Positions 20,905-33,812 of a DNA stretch of 64,000 bases are shown piece by piece. The position numbers and the translations under genes were made by a program. The notes below the pieces were generated by a model. The model was not told the DNA's origin and did no database searches. It saw only the letters and a program-made list of their open reading frames with translations. Position 1 is the first letter of the stretch, and every line of letters begins with the position of its first letter. Source of the DNA: Agrypnia vestita (Eukaryota; Arthropoda; Insecta; Trichoptera; Phryganeidae); NCBI GenBank assembly GCA_016648135.1, contig JADDOH010005028.1, positions 1 to 64,000 of the forward strand, read 5' to 3'.

Positions 20905-23390
20905 TATAATATTAGAATATATTATAATTTATTCCAATCACTGGCCATGAGCACTTGTAAAACTACAGTCTAAAAAAAATAATGAAAAAATACAATAGCA
21001 CCCTTATGGTTATGTATAACTGAGTATGTGTTTGTGTGTAGAAGTATATGTTATATGTATAGTTTACTGGGAAAGAAAGAAGAAAAAGCAAATGTCATTA
21101 AATAACATTTGCTTTTAACGATCATTATTCATTTTATTTATTTATTTCAAAAAATCCTTGTTTACAATATATAGGTACTTAATAATAATTTAACAATATA
21201 AATATAAGATAAGATTACAATTTTTTTATTGTTATTAGATTTGTGGATTATGGATAACAAATATACTTTGTACTTGATTATGTAGGTGCATGTATTTTTT
21301 ATTTCAATTTTTTACGTAGATACCGTGCACTGGAATCACAAAAAGTATTTACATTCTTACCGGGATTTTTAAAGGGATTATTTTAATTTTCGAACAGGTT
21401 AATTTGTAAAAATTTTCAAAACGTGCATTTAACGTTTAATGGTACTGAATAAAATATATAATCCACAGGACATAAGGAGTGTGACGATTTGCTTAGCCCT
21501 TAGATAACTGAATTTTTACGAGGGTAACTCTTGTCCTTCCTAACCATTCAGTTTACACGTCAAAAATATATCACTGTCTTCAGTTTTGTTCTAAGATGAC
21601 CAGCAGACTTATAACATATCCTTTAGTCCTAGGTTGCCTGTCGATAAATTTAAATTTAGTAAAATAGATAATGCAAAAAAATATATGTTTTATAAATTCC
21701 TCACATAATTCAATATTAAGTTTCCTAACTTTAGTACCGGGTACCAGGGTAGCAGTAAGCAACAGTAGGTCGCTAATAAATCATTCATTCAACGCACATT
21801 TGCACTGGAGGTCTGCGGCGGGAGACTACCTCTCGGGCCATTTGTCAAGATGGAACTCCTTAGCGCCGGACATATCGAAGAAGGGTTGCTAGATCTAACT
21901 ACGTGTGCTAGTAATATTTATTTATTTTTCAAAAAACTCATTGCCACTGCGAATCAATTTATTTATTTATATCTTTTTTATCCAAACAGATGTGATCGAT
22001 ATTTTCTGATGAAAAAAATACTTTCTGATCTGAAAATGGAATGGAATCAAATATTGACTCTCGAATCGGTTAGGCCGTAATAAAAATCCAATGTATAATT
22101 TAAGTATATTTTAATATAAAATAAAATTCCTTAAAAACGATTATAATAATTTACCAGACATATAATATAGTTTTAATAAAATATTTTAAATAAAATATTA
22201 TAGGTCATTATTTTTTGTCGTTTATCTTGATAAATTTCTCTTTTTTTTCCTCTTAACATTGTTATATTTTGTTTGTTATATAACGAAACATAAATTTATT
22301 ATACATATTATGTAATATCAAACGATACCTATGGATTTTTCGTCATGTTTTATATCCATCAAAAAACCAGTCCCAGACTAAAAGGTCCTTATTTGGGGTG
22401 CATAAAATGTAGTTTAACAACATGTTTATAAAATAACAATAATTTTCTGTTTGAAGTCTGTTTCAAATATGTCAAATTACGTAATAGTTTCTTTAAAACT
22501 GAGTGACAAACACGTCAAGTTACATTAGGAGGTAATCAAAAAACAATGTCATATTTTACTTGTAGTATTTTTTAGATCAACAATTATTGATTTGAAAACA
22601 AATTTTAACAGGAGCAAACGTGGATATTAATTTTTATTACTACTACTTAAAATAATAATAATAAAGAATTTAGCAGTATTTGGTCATGGAGTTTGGTATA
22701 TTATATAATAAGTATTCTGGAAAATTGATGTTGTATTCTTGGTAAAACAACATCAATTCTGAACTTTCCAAAAATTCAGAATGAAAAACATAAGTTACAT
22801 TGTATACAAGGCTCAATTCAGGAATCAGTTTTCTTTATTAGGTATCTGCTCTAAATTATGTATAGAGTGACATTTTTGTAAAAAAATCACAACATTAGCG
22901 ATGCGCCAAGCTCCAATAAACCAAAACATTATTAACTTGAAAAGTCAACATCTAAGTACGATCGCAATCGCATTAAAAAATTAACTTTTGTTTTTACAAA
23001 AATCTCATAAATAATAATCAATAAAATCAAAATTAAGTTAAATGCCATTTACATATGGAAGAAATTAATTTTCCATTCATGATATTAAACTGGCATTTGT
23101 TGAATACGTTTCGAAGTACAGAAGTAGGTACTTATACAATTTTATGTCGATTGACACCTGTTCAAAATTAAATGAATCAAGCTTACATTACTACAGTGTT
23201 TGAGAGTTTATTCAATAATTTATTTATTTATCAGCAAGTTAAAACGGATGAAACAGGACTTACCTGTCAGTTTACTCATTAAGCGTTTGGAATTATGATA
23301 AAATTCAATTCAAATAATAATAACAACAATTGATTTATTTTCAATCAATTAAAATATATAATTTTAATTAATATATTTTCTAAAGAAGTG
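20905..23390. other. AT-rich stretch, no gene
   Basis: Three overlapping short frames at 21580-22080 surround a GC-richer patch (21735-21895) but show no domain. The rest is low complexity. Confidence 0.55.
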
Positions 23391-23392
23391 CC

Positions 23393-23434
23393 GACATAAG
23401 GCACACCCTCGGCATGGAGGGTGTGCCTTATGTC
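23393..23434. other. Perfect 18-bp stem hairpin
   Basis: GACATAAGGCACACCCTC (23393-23410) and its exact complement (23417-23434) enclose the 6-nt loop GGCATG. Weaker pairing of AAG.AGT with ACTCTT can extend the stem outward. It is too short for a typical microRNA precursor unless the outer stem forms. It could instead be a terminal hairpin of the LINE remnant that starts 40 bp downstream. Confidence 0.65.
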
Positions 23435-23475
23435 TACTCTTATGCTTTACTTTTACACATTAGAAATAATTTAAA

Positions 23476-23600
23476 ATGAGGTGGCTGGGACATGTGCTAA
23501 GAATACCAAAGGAACACACACTAAAGCAACATAAGACATTTGAATTTGGAAGCAACTTGAATTTGGAACCCTACTAGAGAAGGATATAAAGATGATGATG
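23476..23600 (+). pseudogene. LINE polymerase C-terminal scrap
   Basis: MRWLGHVLRIPKEH from 23476 matches the RWLGHV.RM pattern that many arthropod LINE polymerases show shortly before their C-terminus. A stop follows after about 33 codons. Dead fragment. Confidence 0.6.
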
Positions 23601-24079
23601 ATATTTTACAAGGCAAAGAGACCTCCAGAAATTTTTTAACAAGCTTATAAATGAAATAATTACAAAAGATGAAAACTATCCAGCAACGCACATTACTCTT
23701 ATAATGAGTGTATGAATATCAAATACGCCAGTCTACTGTAAAAATTTTAAAAGATTTTTACAGAGATTGGTCCTTGGTTAGCACAAGAATACGGTATTTA
23801 CTTGAATGAACCACAGTCTATATTTTTGTAAAATAAATATATCAACATTTAAATGCCAAAGTCCAAGTCACGGGGTGAATTATATTCGCCTAAATCAGTT
23901 TGAACCAATCACAAGCCACCAAGAGACGTGTACGTCAATTTGCAGATGTTTCTTGTATTTATATTGTGACTTTTTAGTAATTTTTTTTGTGTGTTGTTCA
24001 ACCGAGTTCGGCTAAAAAAAATTGAAAGAGAATGAAAAACATCTTTCATACTTAAATAAGTCCACATGCTTTATACGAA

Positions 24080-24620
24080 TATGTATCTTAAAAACTTGTT
24101 ATATTTTTAAATAATTTAAAATATTATTTGGAGCTTTCTGACTTACTTTAAAAATAGTTATCTTCATTTTTTAAATTTTTTTTTATTAGTATAAGAATTT
24201 TTTAAAAGCACACGCTAATACGAGGTGATTTTTTAGATATGTAGAACTTAAGATGAAATAAAATACATTAAATCGAGGTGATGACTTTATTGGAAAGATA
24301 ATTTTATGTCATAATTGTTTAAATATGATTACGATACCACGATTTTCGAAATAAATTTGCACAATTTGCAAGCGTTGTTGTGGCGTAAGTCTATTCATTG
24401 AGAAATACCAAACCTAACTGAGCCCAAATCAGCTGACAAATTGGTGGTCGCTGGAAAAAGGGATGCTTATTGGAAAAACGAACTTCTAAAATACACCCTA
24501 TATTTAAACAATTATCTTTCAAATAAAGCCATTATCGTGGCCATTACCACGATTTTGATGTGTTTTCTTTAATTTTAAAATGCTATAATATACTTCTCAA
24601 AAAGACTCCTATTATATTAT
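24080..24620 (+). repeat. Dispersed repeat family F, copy 2
   Basis: It is collinear with 9991-10560: the TTATTTGGAGCTTTCTGAC unit occurs once, then AAAGCACACGCTAATACGAG, ATGAAATAAAATACAT and GGAAAGATAATTTTATGTCA. The internal inverted AATTATCTTTC word is at about 24510. Confidence 0.6.
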
Positions 24621-24654
24621 TTTAAATATTTAGTTGAAAAGTTATTTCCAGCCC

Positions 24655-24900
24655 TGTCCGGTAGCAGTAGCAGTTCAATACTTCCACTAAACTAAACGCC
24701 TCGGTCGGGCGGCCTCTCCCGCTCCGGGAAGAACAGGAACAGCAGAAACCTCTCCCGGGTGTCCCGGCCGCCCGCGCCGGGAGCTGCCGGCGGCGGTGGT
24801 GGGGGACACTGATACGTATTTATTGCCGTACGACCAGCTGAGACTCACATTTTAAATCAAAACATTCCTTGATTTCTTCCCTCCCTTTAAAATATGCATT
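24655..24900. promoter_or_regulatory. CpG-rich island followed by TF-like words
   Basis: A strongly GC-rich core (CCCGGCCGCCCGCGCCGGGA) is followed by GATACGTATTTATTGCCGTA and AAATATGCATTC. It has no open frame. Composition and the TTTATTGC word suggest a regulatory element near a developmental gene; unproven. Confidence 0.3.
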
Positions 24901-25377
24901 CAGAATCAGCCTGGATGGTTGGACGGCTGGTTGGTCGGGTAAGAGGAATATGAAAAGAAGCACAGTTAGATTTAGTAAAGAGAGGAAAAAATATTTCTCT
25001 GCTCAATAGACAATCTTCTTAAATTATCGATTAAAACTTAAAAATTACCCATTCAAATACGCTCGAAACATCCAGCGTAATTACATATTCCATTTTTTTT
25101 TATGGACGAAATGTAAACCTAAACTAACCTAACCCATGTCCCATTGGAAATAAACGGGAGAAAAATTATTTTTAGATATTTTTGGGTTGAGTGGTACGTT
25201 TAAAATGTATCCAATATTTTCTAAAAAAAATAAGAGAGTCATTAATTCTTAAATTGAGTGGTGGACGGGAGGTTTCGTCTTCTCTGCCATCGAGTCCCTA
25301 TTGCACAAATCATCTTATTCACATTATTTCAGTCCAATTCTCAGCCATGTATTATTATTTATTATTTTTAGTTATTA

Positions 25378-25578
25378 GTAGCTGTTACCCGTCAAAAATG
25401 ACGGAACATTGGTTCGCGTCTTTACTAAGCCTAAGCCCTAGCTTATATTTATAGTAACTTTTTGGCGGTCCGCGAGGAGGCAGCGGTAGCAACATCGCTA
25501 TCGTTCCCGCCTTCCTTTAAATTATGGACGTTACACGAAGTTACGGACGGACAGACAGACAGACAACGAAATTATTAT
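25378..25578 (+). mobile_element. Family A retroposon, copy 2
   Basis: It starts AGTAGCTGTTACCCGTCAAA and ends ACGTTACACGAAGTTACGGA, (GACA)n, AACGAAATTATTAT. The centre differs from copy 1 and has no tRNA-like module. Confidence 0.65.
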
Positions 25579-25599
25579 GTAATATTTTCAATTAAAAAC

Positions 25600-27500
25600 G
25601 TATGATTCAATATATTTCAGAATGAAGTGTGGACGTATGCGTGAGTGAACGTAGAGTGCTTGCACGAGCGTTAATCTTAATATAACAAATTTAAATTTGG
25701 TAATAGATAACTAACTTAATAATATGCTAGGCTCGTAGGCAGAGAGGCAGATACAAGCTAGGCTCGTAGGCAGATTTACTGCTAACTTTTATTTTTCGAC
25801 CCCTCTCATGTTTCATTTCTGGAGCTTCGAACTATATTAATAATATGTAGGTGTAATCTTTGAATTTGAAAGCAATGAGTGCTCAAATTGAATGTTGTAG
25901 TATTTTATTAGATCAACGTTCCAATTACGTTTAATTACACTGTAAGCGCACTCCCTCTCTAAACATGAGTAGTTCCGCTTTCTTAGAGAGGTAGCACGTA
26001 AAATATAGCATTGCAACAATACAATACAATATTTGCATATGTTTATTTGTATATGTTTCACATACTCAAAATATCATACTGTACTTAGTCAAAATATCTA
26101 ATAAAAAATAAAAAACTTCGCCCGCAAATCTATGGCGTGACACAAAATGTGACTGCAAAAAATATTTACTTGAGTTAAATATATTTATCTATTCAGATCG
26201 GTTAACTGTTTATTATAAATAAATCTACCCGTAGCAAAAAGAAAAAATTTCCCAAAAGTTAAACAAAAAATTAATACATCGACGTTTACTTTTATACTTT
26301 TAGTTGTTGAATTTACTTTTCAGTTTTTTCGGTAAAAGAGAAAATTACATATATATCTGTTAAATTTTATTGTCTTAATTATTTTAGTTGACTTAAAAAA
26401 ATCGATCTTTATTCATGAAAAAAATTGTTTTCCTTTCTTCTGAAAACTTGTATATAGATATGTTTTTTGTTACTAAGTCAAAGAAACGTCTACTAGTAGT
26501 ATGGAGTAGGTTTTCACATTCTCTGGGTTGGAAATAATGACAAAAATTATTGAAAGTAAGTCACACCTTCAACCCGAACTTTCGCCTAGGACGGATGCTG
26601 CGCCCGTCGAGAGAGTAGCCTCCGATTTTACGATAATTCGAGGTACCTATGACTGTTTTAATTAAACACGTACCGATTCGCGTCGGAACATTGATTAAAC
26701 ATAATAATTATTATTATATTCGGGAAAATTCCGAAAACGAATCAAAGACTTTCCATGAGCCCGAATTGCTTTCACAGCCTTTGTGGAAATATTTCAATAC
26801 AGAAAGCTATGAACATCAAATTTAATAATGAGATTATTCAAATAAGAATACTCAACAAGGCAATAAAACCCAGGAAAGATTCAGGAAGTTTGATTGGTTT
26901 AGTTAAAATGATTATTAAATTTATTGAGGCTGTATGGAATATTCAAAAACATACACTTGTTTAACACCCTATAATAGAAAATAAAGCATTTAAAAGGGTG
27001 ATTATTGAGGGACGCGATACCGAACTTTTGTACAAAATCTCTACATTTAAGGAGAATTTTAAAGAGGTTAGTGCCGCAATATAGACATATATGGTGTATG
27101 CCGCAGTTTTTGTACTTACATGTATTTAAAAAAATCATTTTTGATATGTAGATATATTCAGAATGGTTCCATCCACAACACAAAGAAAAAAAATCTCAAG
27201 AAGTTTAGGAAGTAGTATAATCTGAAATGTATCTCACGAAATTAAAAAATAAACAAAACAACCAATACACTGATAAATCGTTGTGTTTGACTTTTAAATA
27301 TACTTAAAATAATTAATTGTATTTGTGTCTGTTAAAATTTACTTTCCTATTAGTTTTTTACAGCAAGAAATCAATTCTCAGACTGGAAAAATCTTGTTTT
27401 TTTATGTCCCGAACACTTAACAATCTTTAGATATATTCGGGATATATAGGTTTTAGATATTATAACGTAAAAAAATAGTAAAAAAAAATATTATAGTACC
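25600..27500. other. No gene recognised
   Basis: Short frames at 25837-26061, 26755-26964 and 26899-27183 show no domain. A GGCTCGTAGGCAGA direct repeat occurs at 25731-25771. A moderately CpG-rich patch lies at 26575-26690. Confidence 0.55.
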
Positions 27501-27514
27501 GTAGTATCGCGACA

Positions 27515-27780
27515 TGTCTTTGAATACTACACAACCTAAAAGTCTCCCATCCTTAGTGGCGGGAGCCTATAAAAACTCTCGTGCGGGAATGATCGGTCTC
27601 TTCTGCATATAACACTTCTCTAAGCTACTACAGCCGAGAGTTCGAGAAGCGGAGCGTCTAGTTCTGCCCGGTAATAATCACTATTGTGCACGTCTATTAT
27701 TGAGATTAGCAGACCACAAGGTACATTACTAATTTTTGTATTATATTCTCTTTTGCAGAACCCTCCTTGCATTCAACTAA
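27515..27780 (+). promoter_or_regulatory. Candidate solo LTR or promoter
   Basis: A TATAAAAA box (27568-27575) lies in a GC-shifted block starting TGTCTTTGAATAC. GATCGGTCTCTTCTGC follows at transcription-start distance. The general look (TATAAAAACTCTCGTGCGGG) is that of an insect LTR, but no partner LTR, primer site or coding region is nearby, and the ends are not certain. Confidence 0.35.
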
Positions 27781-28080
27781 ATTCATTTAGATAATATGTA
27801 GATTGTCGGTTTCGCGATCTAGAGACTACTGTATAATCTTAGTGGTGTGCATTCCATCAATGTGTTTAAATTTAATTTAAAATAAAATTTCACTAAGGCA
27901 AGAATGTTCTAGCAACACTAAATTAAGGAAGCATCTCCGAACTATTTTCGTCAAAAATAAATAATCAAATCAACAAATCATTTACTTTCAAAGAAATCGA
28001 ATGCCAAGCTTATTATCTTAAATACTAAATTTTACAACGATGCAAATCTATCGCTCAATGGTCGGTTAACCAGGACAAGG

Positions 28081-28272
28081 ATGAAGAAGGAAAGCGAGGA
28101 TTGCTGCTACGAGACTCTGGAATTGCGCGAACAATTTCCAGGGACCTCCAAGCGGATCACCAACAGGATGGCGTTGCTTCAACATCGGAAGGCGTTTCAA
28201 GATCATCACACTTCATTAAATATTAATTCAAACGTCGAGATTAAAACTAATATGTTATATGAATTATACTGA
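28081..28272 (+). other. 63-codon frame, unrecognised
   Basis: It opens MKKESEDCCYETLELREQFP and is polar and lysine/arginine-rich at first, with ordinary AT-driven residues at the end. The first 130 bases are GC-richer than the flanks. No domain is recognised. It may be a decayed transposon exon or chance. Confidence 0.2.
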
Positions 28273-28561
28273 TAGAAAATAGGTTCAGGGACGACTTCAT
28301 AAATAATTATTTTAAATAATAAAGCTTACTAAATAAATCAAGCTAGAAGTAGGTAGCTGTAAGAAGTAAGAAGTAGATAAAATAAAATATGCTCTGGTAT
28401 TATAATTTTGAATAAACTGTAATAATAATCTAATCTACTTTTAGTTCCACCTAATGTAAAATTCACTTATCCAGTCTAACATCCCACATTACAGCGGCCT
28501 ATCCGTTCACTACCGAATAGATCCCACGCACTCACCCTAGTCTCGTGTATCTCTCTGAGGG

Positions 28562-28574
28562 AGGGCAAAGGTCA
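28562..28574 (+). promoter_or_regulatory. DR1 nuclear-receptor-like site
   Basis: AGGGCA-A-AGGTCA is a perfect direct repeat with one spacer base, the form bound by HNF4- and USP/RXR-type receptors. It sits in a GC-richer patch (28490-28660) without a gene beside it. Confidence 0.35.
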
Positions 28575-28679
28575 GATCGCGTGAGCTCCTTCAGAGCTTG
28601 GTGTGTTCAAACTCATCCAGTACAACACCCAGTCCGCGAATCTCGACCACAATGCACTTAAACCTTCAAATATATAGGT

Positions 28680-30100
28680 TTTTTGTTAATAAGCTATCGA
28701 AATGGTTTCTTTTATATCATTGATGGATTTGGGGTTTTAGAATTGCAGAGTTTATTCATGATGATCATTAAATTAGGTAAAAGAACATCAACTTTGTTAC
28801 CTCTACGTGAGTTTAATTGTTTAAGTTTCCAGAGTAACCGAATTTCTCACTATCAGTTTAATACTTCACCTGTCGATGAGAGATTTTGTTACTCTCGAAA
28901 CTTAAGTAGTAAAATATAAAAATAATTAAACTCGTGTTTTGTTTGTGTTTTTCACATAATTTCCAGTTTAAAATAAATTGATAAAAAATTAAACATATTT
29001 CAATTAAAAATGTGACAATTAATGTCATATTTTTAAATAATCTCTGCCTTGAAAAGAAATTTGAAAATTTTGAGAATATACTTTTACTTAAAAGAAGTAT
29101 ACAGTAGGGATTTTGTGGTACAAAAATATAAAAGGTATTACACCTGTAAAATTATTGTGACAATGGCGAAGTAGTTCGAAGTTTTAATAGCTTTTTCATG
29201 GGCTCTTGCCGTTGTTCAAGCGGACTTCAGAAGTTCCGGAGATGTTCTAGGGGGTGGCTTTTTTCTCATTTAGTTCTTGCCAGCAAAAAAGGGTAGTTTT
29301 TAAGATAATAGATATTGAGGTCAACGATAATGTCATATCTAGTTGTTTTGTTTGAAGTGATATTAATGGATCGACACGAAATTTTCAGATACGATTTGTT
29401 TAATATATAGAGATACATACATTATAAATCTGAATGTTTTAGAAATAACGAAATATGGGCTAAAAGTAGGTAGTTTAGCCACAAAAGCTCCAAGATAAAA
29501 TATCTACGGAGGTATTTAGGTATTGAAACAAAAATGAATATATTATATGAACCGTATAGATACGTAGAGTAAATATGTAGTATGACTCTAATACAATATC
29601 GAAATAATTTTTAATATTTTTAACCTGAGTATTTTATTCTTAAGTTGTCCTTGATAAGTAATCGTCGACAGTTAAAATAGATTTGCTAAAACTATGTTAT
29701 TTTAATAATATCAGAAATATAATTTATCGAATAGTGGAGGGTTGGAATTGAAATTTACTTTAAGCCGACATTTTAACTAATTAAAATTTTTCTAATTGAA
29801 CTATTTTAAACACACCGACATATTCACTTAGGTAAGTATAGCTGAAATTTAACCAACAGTTTTTACTGTCCATAATGTCATTCACATAAAAACGAAGAAT
29901 TGAAAACGGGATATCGGCCTTAGGAGCACATCATTTGGTTAAAATAATTGACTACTTGAAAAACTAACTTTAAATGCTAACTAACTTTAAATAACGAAAC
30001 TAAATTTAAATTACTATCTTTGACTTGTTAATGGATCTTACGGAAACAGTATCCAAAAATTATTTGAAAAAATGACTGAATGTAAGATCCGACCGACAAC
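28680..30100. other. AT-rich stretch, no gene
   Basis: A 78-codon frame (28683-28919) has no recognisable domain. The remainder has no repeat or RNA signal that I can support. Confidence 0.55.
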
Positions 30101-30135
30101 ACGTCACCCGAGACTCCCTGCCACGCGGCGAGGGC

Positions 30136-30163
30136 ACCCTCTCACCCTCTCACCCTCTCACCC
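30136..30163. repeat. (CACCCTCT)n minisatellite
   Basis: ACCCTCTC is repeated four times in a short GC-rich patch that continues to about 30190. Confidence 0.8.
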
Positions 30164-30199
30164 TCGAGTGAGTGGGGGTGAGCCCCTCCGTTAACATTT

Positions 30200-32195
30200 T
30201 TCCGTAAATTGAAAAGCGACCAGGAAAATTGAAACAAACAATAAACTCGAGAAACGCCGTGCGTCACGCTTCACGTCATGTGCAGACGAAATTTTTACAA
30301 AGAAATAGTATGTCATCTTAATATTAAAAGTTTATTTTCAATTTGGGATAAGTTTATTATCATTAAAAACGGTAACAGCATTACGCACAGACTTGTGAAA
30401 GATTCATAGAACCAACCGCGCAAGACTATAATAACTAATTATTCCGAGCCGAGTGGTGACGTTGTTAAGTATTCGGTGGATTGATCATTGAAATCAATTG
30501 ACTTCAATTAAATTTATTGAATTTCTAGACAGCGAGATATAAGAATGAAAAAATATAATAACCGTACAATTAACGCACAAACATCAAGGTTTCATTTTCT
30601 ACCAGCGCGAAGAGCTTTAAAAATTTTACTGACAATATTTGAACATTGTATTGACAACATATATTCGAGGACGCATTTATTCGAGTCAGTTTTTAGGGTG
30701 CTTTAGATTACTCTCCTTTAAAAATGGTTTTTTTAGTATCAACCTCGGCATTTAAGACAATCATAAAAGTGAGTAGGACATATTTTTTTGATTAAAAGCT
30801 AGGAGATTTCTTAAAAGTATTCCGGTCATAAGGACTTACGCAGCGACAGCCAAATTCTCGTAGTACGCCATTTACAGAAGATGATTTTCCCATGTAATTT
30901 ACTTCTGTTCAAGCAATGTAACGAATATTTTCGAAAAAATCAGCATTCTTCAATTGATGACTAAGCGTCCAACTGTAACCAGAGCAGGTTAATGAGTTAC
31001 TAAAACCCACGAATTAATAAAATAATATTTTAAGCGATCTTTGCGTATGCAACGGAGACTGGGATGATCCAGAAGAGGCAATGGTAAGATAGACGCTTTC
31101 CAAATTTTCTGGAAGGAAACAAATCGCACAACGCACTTCTATAATGCCTCAATCCTCAAATTCTCCTCAATCACAATCACAGCAAGATCTGTAGTGAACA
31201 AACATTTCATTAAAATCTTAAGCCATATTATAATTTAATGTGACGGTAAAAAAAATATACATTCCGGGCCCAACTTTGAGCCTAAGGAGTCCTAGAAAAG
31301 CGCCACAATGGTGGAGCTGTCAGGAATGTTGCTTCATCAGCATCAAATCGTTATTTTAATCGTTTAAACATTGTAAAGTTATTTGAAATTTGTAACTAAG
31401 ATATCACTGCTTTCTTGCACCGACGGTTGTATTTGAGAAATTGAGAAAAAACATTGAAAAAATTGAGAAAAAACAAAAGTTATAAATCATTGACATAATC
31501 AGACACAAAACTCAACGTTTATCACCGGTTAAAATTCATTGAATTTATTTTTCTCACAACTTTCATATGTTCGATGTGAAGGAGGTATGAAGAATATGAT
31601 GATAATTTAAAACGAAAAAACACAAATTAATTAGTTACCGTTATTCAAGATTTTTAATTCAAATCTCGATTGTGATAGTACAAAAAGTATCTAAACATCT
31701 TCACATACTATTTTTTCACCTCGGATATAAGGACAATCTTGCAGCATTAACAACTCGTAAAAACTCGACATTTGCTCCAATGTTAACCTTAACAACTTGG
31801 AAGAACATTTTAAAAGATATTTTAAAAGAAAGAAAATTTATTTAAAAAAAAAAGAAAATTTTAAAAGATTAAAAGATAAGAAATATGGAAAAATGACTTT
31901 AATATTCGATATTTATTGGAAAAAATTTTATGGCGTGACTAATTCAAGTTGAGTATTATTAATGAACATTTTTACTTACTTATTTCCAACGATTCCAATT
32001 TAAGTCTAACCTTGTTTACATATAAAATAAATTTTACAAAACAATGAACAGTGGGTACCTACTGTTTATATGACTAAATTAATAATACCAAAGTTGTTAA
32101 GTCTTAATTAATTGCTAACCACAACATTTTTGCAGTAAATATATAAAGACCACACATACAATTATTAGTTTTGAATAAAATTCAAGTAGAGAAAT
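30200..32195. other. No gene recognised
   Basis: AT-rich, with a direct repeat of TTGAGAAAAAACA near 31440-31475. A CpG-containing patch at 30240-30290 (GAAACGCCGTGCGTCACGC) is too short to interpret. Confidence 0.55.
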
Positions 32196-32279
32196 ATACA
32201 TTGTGACGACGACCTAGTCGATTAAATATAATGAATTCTGCGATGTAATGATAGAAATCTGGATAATCATAGTGGAAGT

Positions 32280-32600
32280 GTGTGAAGGAAGCCGCGGGTG
32301 AAGCGGGAGATTGGCAACAATGGCTCGTTGGTATCTGAGTTATGGCAATATTTGGCGAAAGTGGATAAGCATCTATTCCCACCAGAAGTGTGGGTCCCCA
32401 TTAGGCACGGAGATCTGTCGAGATGAATAATTGAAATGTATGTAGATTAATTGAGTGTAACGCACGCGTCATTAGCGGCGAGCCGTCAGCCCGCGCCGGC
32501 CCTGGCACGCTTCCAGCCGCCGCGGCTCACGGGCCACGCGTCCACGTGCGAGCTTCTGCACCCACTGTTTTATTATTGTCATCGCGATTTTATAAATGCG
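32280..32600. promoter_or_regulatory. CpG-rich island with homeodomain-like words
   Basis: A GC-rich core at 32462-32560 is flanked by AGATTAATTGAGTG, TTTTATTATTGTCATCGCGA and TTTATAAATGCGC. The short minus-strand frames across it have alanine/arginine-rich content typical of GC bias. Candidate enhancer by composition only. Confidence 0.3.
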
Positions 32601-32699
32601 CAATTTTAACAAATTCAGCCGTATTAAAATGTTAATGATTTTTTTGAGTACAGAAAATCGAGTCGTAGCGGTTTCTAACAACCGCGTTGCAAAAATTTC

Positions 32700-33810
32700 G
32701 TCTGGTGCATGCCGTTTACATATATTTGGATTGTAGACTTCACGTGCCGGACATCACGTCCTGACAACAGCGAAGCGAACCAACCATTCCGTCGCTCGCC
32801 ACGATCTAGTCGACCATGCTCCTGTCTCTCTCATCTTAGTATTGCAACCAAAATTTTGTGTTGAATATTAGATAACAATAATATAATAACAGTTTGAATA
32901 AGCAGTGAGATAAATTTAAGTACGAATGGTCCTTATTCTCTAGCATGGTACTGATTGATCAATTCTCTTACAGATTACTTAGTTGACTTATATATTTAAT
33001 TTAGAATACTCCGGCCAAATTGGCTAATACTATCAGCCACCACCACACCCAGTAAAGTCTTAACTATCAGCCGGGATAATCTTTGTGTTCTGGGGCCACT
33101 TATGTTCGCAATTTTATTTCGAAAGATGGAGACGATTTTGATTAAGGTGAGTTTTTGGGAGTCCGTAAGGTCAAAATATTTCAATTTTCGGATTTTTATT
33201 GTATTTTATGAGATGCTAGAAATGGAAAGAACTACACACAACACTGAACGTTTATAACAAATTGAAAATTACGAGAAGGCTCCAGAATAAACGATGAAAC
33301 CCAAAACTGTATGTAAACGAGACAAGGTCATTGCGACATACATAATAATTTTGACATTTGGTGAAGTCATAGACAAGCGAATTAACGGCAATCCAGCGCG
33401 CTTTATGAGGACCAGCGAAATAAATGACGAGAGTACCTAACGCGCGTTCGATAGCTTTCGAACAATGTGATAAGAAACGTCGAATAAAGTGTTCACAGAT
33501 GTGCGAATATTCTAGAGGGCGAATACAAATTATTCTAGCCAAGTTATAATTTCTTCATCCTTGCACCACAAAGACAGTGAAGCGGTTTTGTGTGGTCGCC
33601 TTATCGCGCCGTTTACACTCACGAGTGTCAGTGGCATTACAAGGATGACCATACTAGCATTAAAATAATGCCGTACTAGATGGTGAGAGTTCAGAGCAGA
33701 TATGAGAGCTATTGCTCACAAAACGGCCCTAGGTACGCGGTGGGTTCCTTTTCACTGTCCCAGACATGTGGAAGATTCTCAAATGATAAGTGTGAAATTA
33801 GAGCGAATTA
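32700..33810. other. No gene; moderately GC-containing
   Basis: A 96-codon minus-strand frame (33252-33542) has no recognisable domain. The area is less AT-rich than average and ends exactly at the mariner insertion. Confidence 0.45.
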
Positions 33811-33812
33811 TA

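Noticed and set aside
24655..24830. GC-rich block as a protein-coding exon
   Set aside because: No long frame in any phase and no clear splice-site pair.
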